Made by a program: the position numbers and the translations under genes. Shown in pieces: positions 23,800 through 36,785 of a DNA stretch of 64,000 bases. Positions within the stretch are counted from its first letter, which is position 1, and each line of letters opens with the position of its first letter. Location of the stretch: NCBI RefSeq assembly GCF_902459465.1, contig NC_047081.1, positions 12,196,849-12,260,848 of the forward strand, read 5' to 3'. The notes beneath the pieces were generated by a model, which saw nothing but the letters and a program-made list of their open reading frames with translations, did no database searches and was not told the DNA's origin. This stretch comes from Asterias rubens. Taxonomy: Eukaryota > Echinodermata > Asteroidea > Forcipulatida > Asteriidae.

Positions 23800-24245
23800 C
23801 ACTTGATGAGGTTCTGCAACTTTATCTTGAAGATAATTCAACCCTGCTCTCAAAAGAAAATAAACAAAGGCCAAGCAACTTTTCTGAAGTGAGGAATGAA
23901 ACTGCCTATAAAAACCACTGGGGGGAAAGGTATTGCACGTGGCAGGTGGTACTGTTCATGATGTGCTGTATGTGGCAGGTGGTCCATAGCAAAGCAAACA
24001 ATAAGACTTATGAAGAAAAACCCCATTCATGCACATGAACCTGAGAACTTACTGTCCAAAACCGCAGCAACGTAAACAAAATCCAGAGCAAGCAAATGTC
24101 TGCACACAATACATTATTCACCTTGCCAAAAGAGGGTCTTTTTAAATCAACTCAACTGAGAGTCAACTTGTAGTTGCGCAAGTCTGTCAACCATGGGTAA
24201 TCCCCAAATGTATGCAATCTGCTGCTTTGTCAGATCGGTATTCTA
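23800..24245. repeat. Diverged intronic duplication, copy A
   Basis: It starts TGATGAGGTTCTGCAACTTT and includes GGTGGTCCATAG, CTGCACACAATAC and AAATGTATGCAATCTGC. The same landmarks, in the same order and spacing, recur at about 24832-25293, so this is a segmental or transposon-related duplication. Confidence 0.65.
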
Positions 24246-24480
24246 GCTTGTGATGTTTGAGTTCCAGTCATGACATTTGACCTACATGGCACTATGTCCT
24301 TGAGGAACAGCTTTACTGTAATTGATTCATCCTTTGGATGGGACATTATTTCACAGGTTTGTTGTGAAAGTACAAATTAGTGTTTGAGAGAAGGGATTTG
24401 ACCTTGCGCTGTGCTTTGTGAAAGTTTGCTGGGACTGCACGGCCTTGGCCGTCTGTATTGTTGAAACTTTGTAGGCTGCC
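24245..24480. mobile_element. SINE-like tail
   Basis: TCCTTGAGGAACAGCTTTAC followed by TTCATCCTTTGGATGGGAC resembles the 3' domain of a widespread invertebrate SINE. A related diverged stretch with GAGGATGGGACATTATG and GAAGGGATTTG lies at about 27505-27725. Confidence 0.4.
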
Positions 24481-24831
24481 CTGCAGTTCATCATTACAGC
24501 ACATTTAATTCAATTCAATGTATTTATTTCAACACAGATAACAAATAAAAATGAAAAATTGTTTTCCCCTGCGTCTACTAAAAAGATTCAAATTTGAATA
24601 TAGAAAAACAAAAAACATAACATTTTAAAAACAAAATTAATTACAATTTTTTTGTATTTAAGCAATAAATAGGCTAGTTCAAATTTTTAAAAGAGAGAAA
24701 CGTTATCAAAATCTCACCATCACTGATTAAAATGGAAAAACAACAACTAAGTTACCTTATGACAAGTGAGTTAAAAAGATGAATAATACTACTGCGTAAA
24801 AAAAATAGTCTGAACCAGTTTTGAATGGCCA

Positions 24832-25293
24832 TATTGATGAGGTTCTGCAACTTTTCTTGGAGATAATTCAACCCTACTCTTAAAAGGAAATAAACAAAAG
24901 CCAAGCAACCTTTCTGAAGTTGGTGCCTATAAACCGGGATGGGTACTGTCATATTACTTACTTGTACCATGTACAAGGCACTCGCAGGTGGTACTTTATG
25001 TGACAGGTGGTCCATAGTGATGGTGCTAACAAAAGACTTCATAAAAAAAAATAACATTCTTGCACATGAACCTTGGAACTATCCATCAAAAACAGCAGCA
25101 CCTTAAAAAAACAAACAATTTGTACAAAGAAAGCAAATATCTGCACACAATACGTTATACACCTTGCTAAAACAGGTGGCCTTTTTGAATAACTCAACTG
25201 AATGTAACATGTGTACACATTGCACTTGTGTAGTTGCACAAGCCTGTGATTTCAAACTATGGGTAATTCCCAAAATGTATGCAATCTGCGGCT
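24832..25293. repeat. Diverged intronic duplication, copy B
   Basis: This is the partner of 23800-24245, with the same order of landmarks (GATGAGGTTCTGCAAC, CTGCACACAATAC, AAATGTATGCAATCTGC) and many small indels. Confidence 0.65.
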
Positions 25294-26357
25294 TGCATTG
25301 GTTGGTATACAGACCTGATACTTTACGGAGGCCATGAAGGCATTTGCCTTCATGCCCCCTGGTCATTGCCTTGGTGCCCTTAAAAAGTTTTAATAGAAAT
25401 TTCCAGTTTCCTAATAAGGTTCCCTTTACCAAGAAGAAAATGGTGCCCTAGTTGCCCTTGTCCAAGGAGGAAATGCCGAGGTGCCCTTACCCTTTCAAAA
25501 GTGAAGCAGACTATAGATGTGAAATATGAGTGAGTTTGAGATAATTTCACTTGATTTGAAAACCAACACCCATCAATCACAAACTTAAGCTAATATAAAC
25601 TATGTGCCTGAAATGGTAAAGTAACAGTTTGTACAGTTCTGCTTTGCCCTGTTTTGGGCCGTTTTTCTTTAATTCCAAAAAATATCCCTTTCAATTGTCC
25701 AATTTATTTGTTGGAGGCAAAAGTTTGGTTCTGCAAATTGGTGTTCTGTTTTGCAAGGTCAAAAGCATTGTATGCAGATATTTGTTTTCCTAAGAAAATG
25801 TTTGATTTTACTTTACTGCTGTCATGGATGAGTAGTTCAATTAGACAATTCTTATACAAACATTACACATTGTTGAGTCACTGTACACATGCCTGTGGCT
25901 CTAGTTTTATCACTAACTATTAAAACAATTTTTTTTACACTTTTATGTTGCCTCCTTTTGAAATAGTAAACATTGTTCTTTTTATTAAGATTTGAACTAT
26001 CAATTGATTGGAGTAGAAATACTTCCTTACTGAGTGTGACTTGCAGTTCGGGTGGAATGGAACCAAGCGGAACATTTTATGCTCTGGTCTGAACTCAAAA
26101 TGAGAAATCATGTTGACAACTTGACATACAAAACATCGCTTGTGTCAACCACATTTGAAAACCAGTTGAAAAAGTACTGATCATAGCCTTACACGCAAGC
26201 TACTGTACTGTTAGAACTACTAAGTCATCTATAAAGCAAACAAAAAGAAAAACTGATTTTTCTAATTACAATGTATGTTGAAAAGTTATGAATATTTGTG
26301 CACCAGAATAATTGTGATAATTGGTTTTCTCTTACAGCCACTAAGAGTATTCAAGGG

Positions 26358-29300
26358 ATGAGAAGGGATATGGATCTGGGAGGCAGAGATTCCAAAAGTC
26401 CAAAGAAGTTCCTTATCCCAAGAGTCAGTCGCACTCAAACAGAAGGTAAAACATCTCTTTAAGGTCATCATGTTTAGATTTTTACATCGTTTGAGTTGAT
26501 GGCAATGGTTCATTACTGGACTGTTTTCTAGCTAACAAATCGTTGAATACTTTAATCAGATTAAAGGCCCGATCACACAGGCCACAAGAAAGTTAAAAAA
26601 GCCTGCCTTCTATTGGTTGAACAAGCGTGGGCGTATTCTGCGTTGAGGAGTTCAACCAATATCGTTTTTGTTATCGCTGCAGTGTCACACGTCCTTAGCT
26701 GATCAACATTTAAAGTATACCAGTACATTAATGTTGTTTTACATTGGGAAACCTTGCCCTGTGATCAATTAAAACGGACAACTTTGTTTCAAGTAAAAGT
26801 GGGTTTAATCTTGAAACCAAAGCCTTTTACACTTAAGCGAGCAGTGTAATTTGCTTCATGAAATTCAAAATTCAATTTTTCCCTTAGGATTTCAGCATCT
26901 TCTTGAACCAGAGTCAATTCCCGGAAAGAGTATCACTGCACTTATAGAAGGCTCTGCAACCCTTGAGGAGAAGTTTAAATGGAGCAGTCACTGGAGTCTT
27001 AGAACCATCACCCAAGTCTGCAATAGTAACTTCCAACAGCGCTTCCTAGAGAAGAAAGTAGAACTTTTGAAAGAAGTGAAGCAGTTCAAGGAATACTTCG
27101 CATATGGACTGACCCAATCAGACACTGAGGCGAACAATATTTGTAGCAACGGAGCTTTTGCTGGACAGATTTTGAACTTTCCTCTTGGAGATGTTGAGCA
27201 TGGAGTCAACGTTTGTCAATATCCAGATGTACTCTTAAGATGGGCTGAGAAGAAGGGATTCAAGCAACCCTGCATTGTTATCTACAAGGTAAAAGAGCCA
27301 TTAATGTCGCTCCGTTTTTGACATTTGGATTTGTTTAACATTGTTCTTAATTAAGTGGCAGTTATTATTTACATTCAGCCCTTTACAAAGAACCTCCACT
27401 GTAGAGTCGTATGTGAATTGGAGGGTACAGGGTAAAACATAGTTGGTGATATACTCTTGCAAAGTTTCTGAACTTCTGAAGTTCATCATTCGGCTGTATC
27501 ATGTCAAATCGGAATAGTTCATATGTTTCAAGTTATAATGTTCCAGTTGTAGCACTTGGATGACATGGTAATGGTGGCTTTGAGGATGGGACATTATGCC
27601 ATACATGTAGATGTGTTGTGAACGTAAACAAAATGAAACTCTTTTCAGTATATTTGACAGAAGGGATTTGCCCACGCAATTGTGCTCTGTGGAATGGTTT
27701 GCTAAGGACTGCACAGCCTAACCATTCTACCTTCATGGCCTAACAAGGCATCATTGATTATGTCACAGGCTTGTGTGCAGGCTCAAACAAAGGAAAACCA
27801 GTCGAGTGATATGTGTTGACAACATGATTTTCTTGACATAGGTTTTGACTCACTCTATAACAAAGAAACAATGGTTCGAATGGATTTGTGAATAGTATTT
27901 GTTATCTTGATAAATTGAAAGCTATGTATTGATACATTCTAGACGTTCAAATTTCAAGAATCTTTCTCAAAGCCATTTTCACATGAAAAAAAAAAAAAAC
28001 TGTGTTTTTTGTTGTCACTATGCATGGCTGGTTTTACAAGCTTTCACTATTATTGTGCTATGGTAATAAACACTTCATTGGTAACCAGTGGGGTTAGGTT
28101 GTTGCATGTTTACTTGGGCCAAAACCAGGCTCCCATAAGCCAGGATGGTGGGAGATTTGTTTCTGACAATGGTTTTTAGTTTATCCATGGTCTCTAGATT
28201 CGCTAAAGCAGTGCTTTGCATATTGTAAAATACACCATGATGTGGGTATGAAGTTTTTTTGGAAGATATCGAAATGACAAATAAATAATGATGATTGTTT
28301 GACACCCTTGTTCGTCTACAGATACTGAAGGGCCGATGCAAGACGGTTAATGCTAGAACATCCTTCAAACAGCAAATGGTGGAGCCAACTCCTAATCTTG
28401 AATACCATATTGCTAATGGAATTCCTACTCCAGAAGAACCACTCTTTATGCAATTGAGTAAATCACAGGTAATGGAAATATTTTGACGTTTTCTTCTTAA
28501 AGTCATTTCCAACTGATTAAGGAAAAGCCATATTTGTTGTAATTTTTGTTTCAAATCTGGAACAAATTTAGTGAACATGGTTCTATGTAAAGGAGGACCT
28601 AAGTTAAATTTCAGCTGAGATGGAGGCCTTTGCAGGATTTGTGTCTTACCTGAATCTGATAGGGTCCTATCTGTCTTGTTAAAACTCGGAAAAACCTACA
28701 CGATTGTAATTAAATAACCAGAAAAGTCTGTTGAAGCCTTTACCATTCTATCATTATGGGTCAGCCTTTGTCTTGTACTTGATCATATTTTCCCACGTTT
28801 TCCCCCAAGGACCAAATATCTTGCCTGTATGGTCCAGTTGAAAATCGAATCAAAAATATTTCCGAATAATTTTGACAATTGAGCCAAGTTCAAGTTGCCA
28901 TGTGTTCACACCTTTTTATCATGACTTTTTTTTGGGTTTGATTTTAGCTGTTTCTGTATGAATACGACGATGACGCACTTCCTGCTAAACACCCGAGACA
29001 CTGTCTTCCATATGCTGTGATATCATTGAAAAAGAGGACTCAATCACCTCCACTTCCACCTCTCACTGACAAGGAACAATCAAGATGTTCTGCTTCTAAG
29101 ACTTCTAGGGACCTAGCCTCAACAGAGTTAGACCGTAACAACAACCGGAGGAAGGTTAAGGAACCAGCTGATCTGCCAACAGTTGGCAAAATATCAAAAA
29201 TGTCAGCTCATAGTAAACCCACAAGTAGGAACCCTCAAGAAAATCAGTCGTATGTCACATCAGGAATGGAATCGTTGGATAATGATGAGAAAAAAACAGG

Positions 29301-32300
29301 GGCGACCAAGAATTTGCCAACCATGGAAAATGAGGCGCGACCAGAGGTCCGAATGAAACTTTCTGATCGGTTTGCACCTACATCTTCAGCAATGGATGAC
29401 CCGAAGCTAGACTCATTGAGACAGGAGCATTTAAAGATGCTTGAGAAACTAAAAGCTGTGCGGGTTGAGCGGATGAACAACTCCTTATTAGGATTTCGGA
29501 AGACGTCTCAGGATGAACAACGTTCCTTCAAAAATGAGCATCTCAAGACTGCCACAACAAACTGTAGTAGTAACAAACCTGAAGCTACTCCAAAAACAGT
29601 GCCACAACTTTCCAGTTTAAAAATAACAATTAACAATGATACCAGGGAACAAATCACCAGTTCAAATTCAAGCGTTGGAAAGAATACACAAGTATCTGCA
29701 GATCAAATACCTCATAATAACTCAGAATGTTTATCTGATAGATCTGAACGTTGTGTTTCGCACAGGTCGAATAAAAACAAAAACAGAAATCGGACGACGA
29801 ACTATCAGACACAAGCGCCCTTTAGAGGTCAAAATAAAACCTTTGGTCCAAGGGGAGGACGAAATAACATGAGCTACAGAGGAGTTGCACAGAGAGGTAG
29901 AAACAGAGCTGGGTTCTTAAATAGGAGGAGGATGCCTTTTCATGGTTCACAGGATTTCAAAAGATACAACAGGACACATAACTTCAACATGGGAGAACAA
30001 CATGAACATGTTGGCAGCTTCAATCGGCAAACTCAAAGAGCTTGGCGAGAGGAATGTCCTTCAGATTACTATTCTCATAATGAACAAGATTCAGCTCATT
30101 TCATGCAGGGTGGAAGCAACTTTAGGGGTAGAGGGAAAAGGATGCCACGGAGAGCTTGCAGGGGGCGATTTGTACAATGTAGCAATCCTCGGATACAACC
30201 TTCTTTTCCTAAGCCAAGGTTTCAAAACAACAGGAAGCAAAGGAGCATGAAGCGGACTGAGACGTTTCGATTCATGAGGGATTCTTCAAACAACAGCAGC
30301 AAGATTGATTCATCAGTGCTTTCTTGCCAGCATTCAGTTGGTAATACTGTTGAAACAAGTAAGAGACAAATTCCCAGACGCGCATCTCTGACTGATGTTG
30401 GAGGTCACAACCATGACAAAGAACCTGCTCAAAGTGATCTTGATGACTATGAAAGCAGCCCCTCTCAACATGAAACACCAACAGAACCTAGTGTGGAAGA
30501 AATACGGTCAGGCTTAAAGAGAAATGGAAAGTATTATGAATCTGCTAAAGTTGAAATATCTGACCAGCCTTCTAGAGCAGAATTTATCGGCTTGTATGAC
30601 AATATTTCCAGTGATGAGGAGTCCTGTGTAAAAACACTTTGCGTAGATGATTTAGAAGTTCAAGACATGGATTATGACTCTGGAGAATCTTTGTCGGCCA
30701 AATTACCGCAAACAGGTGGTTCACAAATTGACCCCAGCCCTACCCTTCACTGCAATTTGAGTAGCCAAACCAACAATACACACTGGGAGCATGGAGATTT
30801 GGCTACTGAACAACAGCATTACACTCTCAACAACACTTCACATCCAAATTCCAATACTTTTGCTTACAGGTTTCCCCAAATAACCGGAGTACAACGTTTA
30901 CAATCACGAACACCTTGTGTTGGACCTAGTTCTTCCTATGGCTGCCAACCTAACAGCACACAACAGTATCAAACAGGTGAGCAGTTGATTAGTGAACAAG
31001 CTCATAGAGTCCCTACAGAGTTTTTTGAACAACGGGATTCCTACTCTTCACATGCGCAACAGTTGCAAACGGATGACTCTACTAACTTGATGACTACAGC
31101 CCATGGTTGTGAATCTTGTACAACAGAATCTCCACAGGCATATGTACCCAATGGTCCTGTACAAGAGCCCTCTAACATGCAGAATTCCTACGCTCTCTTA
31201 CAAAACAATTTTCCTGCTCATTCATACGCTTCTCAAGCTCCAGCTCTCCCTTGTCCATCCAAAATGCAAACTTCAAATGCGGAAGTCAAACCGGATACAG
31301 CACTACCAAACAGTTTGAGTAACATGGAACAAGCTCATAGAGTCCCTACAGAGTTTTTTGAACAACGGGATTCCTACTCTTCACATGCGCAACAGTTGCA
31401 AACGGATGACTCTACTAACTTGATGACTACAACCCATGGTTGTGAATCTTGGACAACAGAATCTCCACAGGCATATGTACCCAATGGTCCTGTACAAGAG
31501 CCCTCTAACATGCAGAATTCCCAAGCTCCCTTACAAAACAATTTTCCTGCTCATTCATACGCTTCTCAAGCTCCAGCTCTCCCTTGTCCATCCAAAATGC
31601 AAACTTCAAATGCGGAAGTCAAACCGGATACAGCACTACCAAACAGTTTGAGTAACATGGACAGCAATGCACAAAACTATCCTACAGGTGAGCAAACTAA
31701 TTGGAACGGACAGCAAGGATGTTGTATCTCGACTGCACAGCATCCTCACGATGAACCGGATCCCTTAACCCCAACATTTTCAGGAAGCCCTTATTCTGAT
31801 ATGTCGATTTCTATGTCGATGTCGAAGGGCAGCAAAGAAGGAATCTGTCCACCAGACCTTCCATATGATGTAGGAAGTGATTCATTCATAAACAACCCTC
31901 ACATGCTTGCTTCAGCTTTAGAGTATTGTAATAAAAACTATAAACAAACGCAAGCCCGTAGAAATTCACAAGGATCTTGCACCAGCAGAGTAAGCATGGA
32001 TGAAATTGAAGCCCCCACAGAATCAAAGCAAAAGCTCTTCTATGGACGTCCACTCATAACCAAAAAAGGGGGAAAGCCATGTGAAGTACTTTTGGATAAC
32101 ATTCCTGGTCTACCCAAGCCGGTAGATCCAAGAGCAGCCTTGTCTGCATTGTTTGGAAGGAGGTTCCAGATTGAATTAAAGCAAGTTAATTTTAGCTCTG
32201 ACTTTTCAAGTGAAAGTGATGGTGTTAATGCTATTAACAGCACGACTGTCACTCAAACAACAGAGCGTAAAAGAGCCAGTGGTAGACAAAACTCAAGAGA

Positions 32301-35128
32301 TCCAAGATTGATTAACAATAAGGTAAAAAAGGATACAAACAAGGAAATAGTCCTAACAGCTGGAATTGCTTCAGAAGTTTACTCAAGTACTAACTTAGTA
32401 ACAGCTCCAGTACAACCAAATCAAGATTCCTCTGGACTTGAGTCAGTGCAATCCTTTCTGGAGCCCCAAAAGGGAAACAGCCCTGGTAATATGCCTCTTC
32501 TGACGCCAAATGAATCTACTGGACATCGGACAAGCTTCATCTGCAGTTCTGAGAAACCAACGATTTCTAGTGAAAGTAGTCATGACACATTGATAACCTC
32601 AAATCCGTTAGAGTTGGAAAGTTGCGCTGAAGCACAGCCCAATCCTGATAATCAACCTGTAGCAACAATCAAAAGTGAGGCACCTGAGGACATAACCCAT
32701 TATATACCAGAAATCAGTGTGGATAACCAAGTGCCTGAACGCAAGTCAACAGAACTACATTTGTTAGGAAAAATCGCTTTGAAAGTGAGAAAGCTCCGAC
32801 ATGGATTAAATGCCCCTAAACCATCGTCTTCTGAGCAACCCCCCAAACCTAATGATACCAACACTTCATCGTTTTTACTCCAGAAGCTCGAGCATGTAAG
32901 CTGCTTGGATGTTGGTATGCATCCCAAACCTACAAATCCAGTAAATCATGATGATGGCACTGAACAAGAAAGCAAATGTTTGTCAGATAAGACAGACAGT
33001 TCAAGTGAGTCCAGTAATAATGTCAGTTGTAGAGGCATCTCAAGCATAAATCCATCTCCTGGGGAAAGTTGCGAGCAATGTGCTGTAAGACGGTTGTCGC
33101 CCCTTAAGGGCTCAAAGGCACTTTGTAATAAGGGTACGTCAAGTGCAAGTTCATGCACAAGCTCAATTGGGATGGAAAATCGAGGTAATTCACGGCTATC
33201 ACCTTTGAGTAGTTCAGTCCAAGAAGAAAGATCTACCAGCCAGGGAAGTACAACATGTGAAAGGAATCAGTTGTCATCTGAGATCAGTTGTGATCTGACT
33301 GCAAGGAGAAGGTCATTACCATCAAGGAGTACATCAAAATATAGCGAGAGCAGGTCAAATCGAAAAAGTAGATCACCAAGGAGAAGAAGTAGATCACCAT
33401 GTAGAAGAAGCAGATCGCCAATTCAAAGCAGTAGATCACCAACTCGAAGCAGTAGATCACCAAGGAGAAGAAGTAGATCACCAACTAGAAGAAGTAGATC
33501 ACCATGGAGGGGAAGCAGATCACCAAGGAGAAGAAGTAGATCACCAACTCAAAGCAGTTTATCACCAAGGAGAAGAAGTAGATCACCAAGGAGAAGAAGT
33601 AGATCACCAAGGAGAAGAAGTAGATCACCAACTCAAAGCAGTAGATCACCAAGGAGAAGAAGTAGATCACCAACTCGAAGCAGTAGATCACCAAGGAGAA
33701 GCAGTACATGTAGATCACCAACTCGAAAAAGTAGATCACCAACTCGAAGAAGTAGATCACTATGTAGAAGAAGCAGATCACCAAGGAGAAGAAGTAGATC
33801 ACCAAGGAGCAGAGGCAGATCGCCAAATCGAAGCAGTAGATCACCACATAGTAGAGGTAGATCCCCAAGGAGAAGAAGTAGATCACCAAGGAGAAGAGGC
33901 AGATCACCAAGACGAAGAGGCAGATCACCAAGACGAAGAAGTAGATCCCCAAGGAGAAGAAGTAGATCACCAACTCGAAGAAGCAGATCACCAAGACGAA
34001 GAAGTAGATCACTAAGTCAAAGGAGGAGATCACCGCGTTCATGTAGAGGAAGCAGATCACCAAATACAAGAAATAGATCACCAATTTCACAACAGGGCTC
34101 TTCCGTAATGATGGGAACGACCCAGCTCAGAGACTTTCTGCCCAACCAATCAGAAGCTGCTCAGAACTGCTCTTTTAGGATTGAAGTCCGTCAAGATATT
34201 CGGAAAGTTATTGTGAGGAACGTTGAAACTGAAGTACTTGAATCACAGTGTGGCAATTGGCAAGAATATAGAGCAGCAAACCCGACAACCCAAAATGCAG
34301 GTAAATAGTTTTCAAATAATTGACTTTGTGGCACACCACTTGGGCCATATTTCATAGCGCTGCTTACATTGTATTAACCATGAATTTGCGCTGTGATGTC
34401 ATATGTGGTAAGCACCTGGAACGTTTGCATGCCTTTTCGTGTGCTTACGGTTAGCAGAGTTATGGAACGGAAATGGCTCAGTTAGCACAAAATCAGGCCG
34501 CTAAGCAGCGCGATGAAATTGGGCCCTGGTGTTTAATTTGTCCAACACTAGATCTGAAGATCAGTTTAAAAAACAGCTCAGTAATCCAGTTTTTACTGTA
34601 CTGTTTAGATATCTAGAGTGTACAAGTCGAGCAAAACAAAAATTAACCACATTTTACTGAAATTGCCCATGCAGCTGCAAAAATGGCAGGAACGCCCAAA
34701 ACCCTGTGATATATTTATAAAACAAGATTCATAGTTGGTTTAGACGGACTGATGTGAAAAATACTCTCCTTCAGGAAATCTTACGATTGAGATTGCTTAT
34801 TATCTGAACACTATTACGTTGTTTTCCCTCAACCATTTGAAAATTTTGAAGACAAGCCAGCTGCATCTGTTAACTTGTAGCTTCACAAGTCTGCAAGGGT
34901 TAATACTGGTTCATATTATGCCCTTTTTAACACTGAACTTGGAGTTGAACTTTTACTAGGAAGCTGTTAAACTAACATTTGGCTCGTAGTTCGCTGTTCA
35001 GTGAACGCTTGCTGTCCCGCTTGCACGCCTTGATTAAGTCAAATTTTTTTATGTTCAATGTAATATAAATTAATTGATTAATTATTTATTTGTTTTTTTT
35101 TGCAGACTTCCAGCAGAGAAATATATAG
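26358..35128 (+). CDS. TASOR/TEX15-like (DUF3715) protein with RS domain
   Basis: Coding exons are 26358-26445 (exon from 26338), 26888-27288, 28322-28468, 28948-34300 and 35106-35128. They are phase-consistent and give about 2003 residues. The first 245 residues match the DUF3715 pseudo-PARP fold of TASOR, TASOR2 and TEX15: KKFLIPR near residue 20, then a block with QSD, the ending LYEYDDD and CLPYAVISL. TASOR scaffolds the HUSH silencing complex; TEX15 acts in germ-cell transposon silencing. The rest looks disordered: an RG-rich stretch (about 506-646), a 111-residue tandem duplication (about 895-1116), NSRDPRL, and a basic SR/RS domain (about 1677-1926) ending in NADFQQRNI. Nuclear RNA-linked silencing is inference. 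The family call is by motif memory and cannot separate TASOR from TEX15. The chosen start lies in the exon, because upstream exons do not join in phase; the true N-terminus may be longer. Confidence 0.8.
30994..31659 (+). repeat. 333-bp in-frame tandem duplication in the coding exon
   Basis: Positions 30994-31326 and 31327-31659 are two head-to-tail copies of exactly 333 bp (111 codons). Both begin GAACAAGCTCATAGAGTCCC and end at AGTAACATG. Only a handful of bases differ, so the duplication is recent or has been homogenised. It keeps the frame. Confidence 0.95.
33340..34095 (+). repeat. Repeat encoding the SR/RS domain
   Basis: About 250 codons of tandem AGTAGATCACCAAGGAGAAG-type units encode (RSPRRRS)n with variants TQS, TRS and TRR. 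This composition is typical of arginine/serine domains of splicing and nuclear-speckle proteins. The opposite strand is open over 606 bases only because of this repeat. Confidence 0.9.
34342..34526. mobile_element. GCTGCTTA foldback repeat
   Basis: The ends GGGCCATATTTCATAGCGCT and AGCAGCGCGATGAAATTGGG are inverted complements. The middle contains GCACCTGGAACG and paired GCTTACGG/GTTAGCAG segments. Similar elements lie at 37997-38290 and 49012-49236. It is within the last intron of the TASOR/TEX15-like gene. Confidence 0.65.
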
Positions 35129-36150
35129 ACATGAAGTGGATTCAGTGGTCAGTGGGTTCATTGCAGTAGATGTTAAGTCCTTGAACGTTGGAACAGATCT
35201 CACAACAGGCCAGTTTAGGTTCTTTTAATCTCAACATTTCACCAGAGATATTGACTGATATATTGATTTTTATATTGATCAGGGCTTTCATACACCAAAA
35301 ATACAAACACCTTTTGCTGGTAGGTTTCCAACAATATTGGTCCAAAAATTACTTTTGAAATATTTCTTTTGGAAACTAATTTTGTACTGTTTACACTTTC
35401 TTAGTTGTTTTCTTAACCTATTTTTTATAATTATATCAAAATACATTCCTTTTACATTTTTTCGATTGATTTTGAGTATGTGCCAAAACAAAGTCATGGG
35501 TAAAAATGTTTAACTGTTCGTTTCACGAGTATTCATATATAGTTTTCACACCGAAATAGTCTGAGAAATTGTTTCATTTGCTGAAAGTTGGTCAATGATT
35601 TGTTTTTAAAAGTAAACTTCTCCTAAAAAAGGGTGGGGGGTGGGGAATATACAAATCAACAAACTCAGTACTACTATGAATCAGTTATGCATACATTGCT
35701 GCAGCCATTTTGGTCACGATCCCCTGTCTATCTGATGAATTCAACTATTCGCGTTCCAATAAGGATCCTGGCTATTTTTCCTCCCAGCCTCATTTTGATT
35801 TGCGTTGGTTTCAATGGAAGAAGAAACAGGTTGCTGCATTATTGTACACCAACACAAACACATTGAAGAAAGGGGACGATGGCTGCATATATAGAAATGT
35901 ACAAGATACAAAATATGTCGTGGGGTCAAACAGCAGTGCCCCAATATTGAATGTGTTATAATGCCATGCAATAAATAATTCAAATTTAAGCGGTGATTTG
36001 CGGCTCGACTACGAGTCGTTTTCTCAAACAATATTCAAACCCAACTTGCTAAATGGCAGATTGAGAATTTTGGGCCTTTGGAGCTCAGATTAAAGGTGTG
36101 CCTTTGAATAGTGGGCATCCATTTACCTGTGAAACGTCTATAAGCAAGTT
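35129..36150 (+). other. Likely 3' untranslated region and intergenic DNA
   Basis: No further coding exon is visible after the stop at 35126-35128. AATAAA occurs at 35970 and again at 37116. The short ORFs between 35633 and 36031 overlap on both strands and show no family features. Confidence 0.4.
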
Positions 36151-36153
36151 GGA

Positions 36154-36268
36154 GTGGGCACATTTAGTGGAGCTGTGGTTGACTACTGACCAGCAATGTA
36201 CATGCGCAGTGTGGGCACATTTAGTGGAGCTGTGGTTGACTACTGACTAGCATTGTAAATGCGCAGTG
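36154..36268. repeat. 57-bp tandem duplication
   Basis: Two copies of a unit begin GTGGGCACATTTAGTGGAGC and end CATGCGCAGT or ATGCGCAGT, differing at two or three bases. Confidence 0.85.
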
Positions 36269-36654
36269 ACACACTCACTCGAACGTCTCATTTGGAAGTC
36301 TAGTTAACCTTCCGCCTTTTCGCTATAGTGTCACTGGTTCCCCTCTGCACTTTATACATGTTAGAATGGAACATGCTGTTTGGGACCAGTGAAAAACCAT
36401 GGGCTCGAGGCTGGTTCCAAATGGTCGACCACAGTAGTCAACCAATGGTCCTTGCAATCAACCTTTAGTTAACCATGGTGAGCACTCGAACTTGCTCAAA
36501 GTAAATGGCTGCAGCGTCAAATGTATATGTGAAGAACACCATTTTACTAGTATGCTTAGTTTGCATGCGGGATAAAGAATATCAGGGATGAAGAAAAATT
36601 AATGTAGGTTTCACCGTTATACAGATGTTTATTATCCATAGGATTGTTACTGCC

Positions 36655-36785
36655 TCTTGCTAACAGGCAATACCGGTGGTCCAGTTATGCTACACACTGC
36701 TCTAGAATTGCAAAGGTTGTGGGTTTGAATCCCATCGGAGATCCCTTACTTTTTCCACATACATGTATCTTGGGAAAGTACTTGG
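36655..36785 (+). mobile_element. tRNA-like SINE head
   Basis: TGTGGGTTTGAATCCCATCG is a strong B box. An A-box-like GGTGGTCCAGTTATGC lies about 50 bases upstream, but no full cloverleaf forms. An inverted B-box fragment (GGGATTCAAACCCAC) at about 40391 points to the same family. Confidence 0.45.

Noticed and set aside
33485-34090. Open frame of 201 codons on the minus strand, rich in Val-Ile-Tyr-Phe
   Set aside because: It is the exact antisense of the SR-repeat region. Repetitive sense codons free of antisense stops explain it.
35633-36031. Overlapping ORFs on both strands after the TASOR/TEX15-like gene
   Set aside because: They are short, have no splice sites in phase, and probably lie in the 3' untranslated region.
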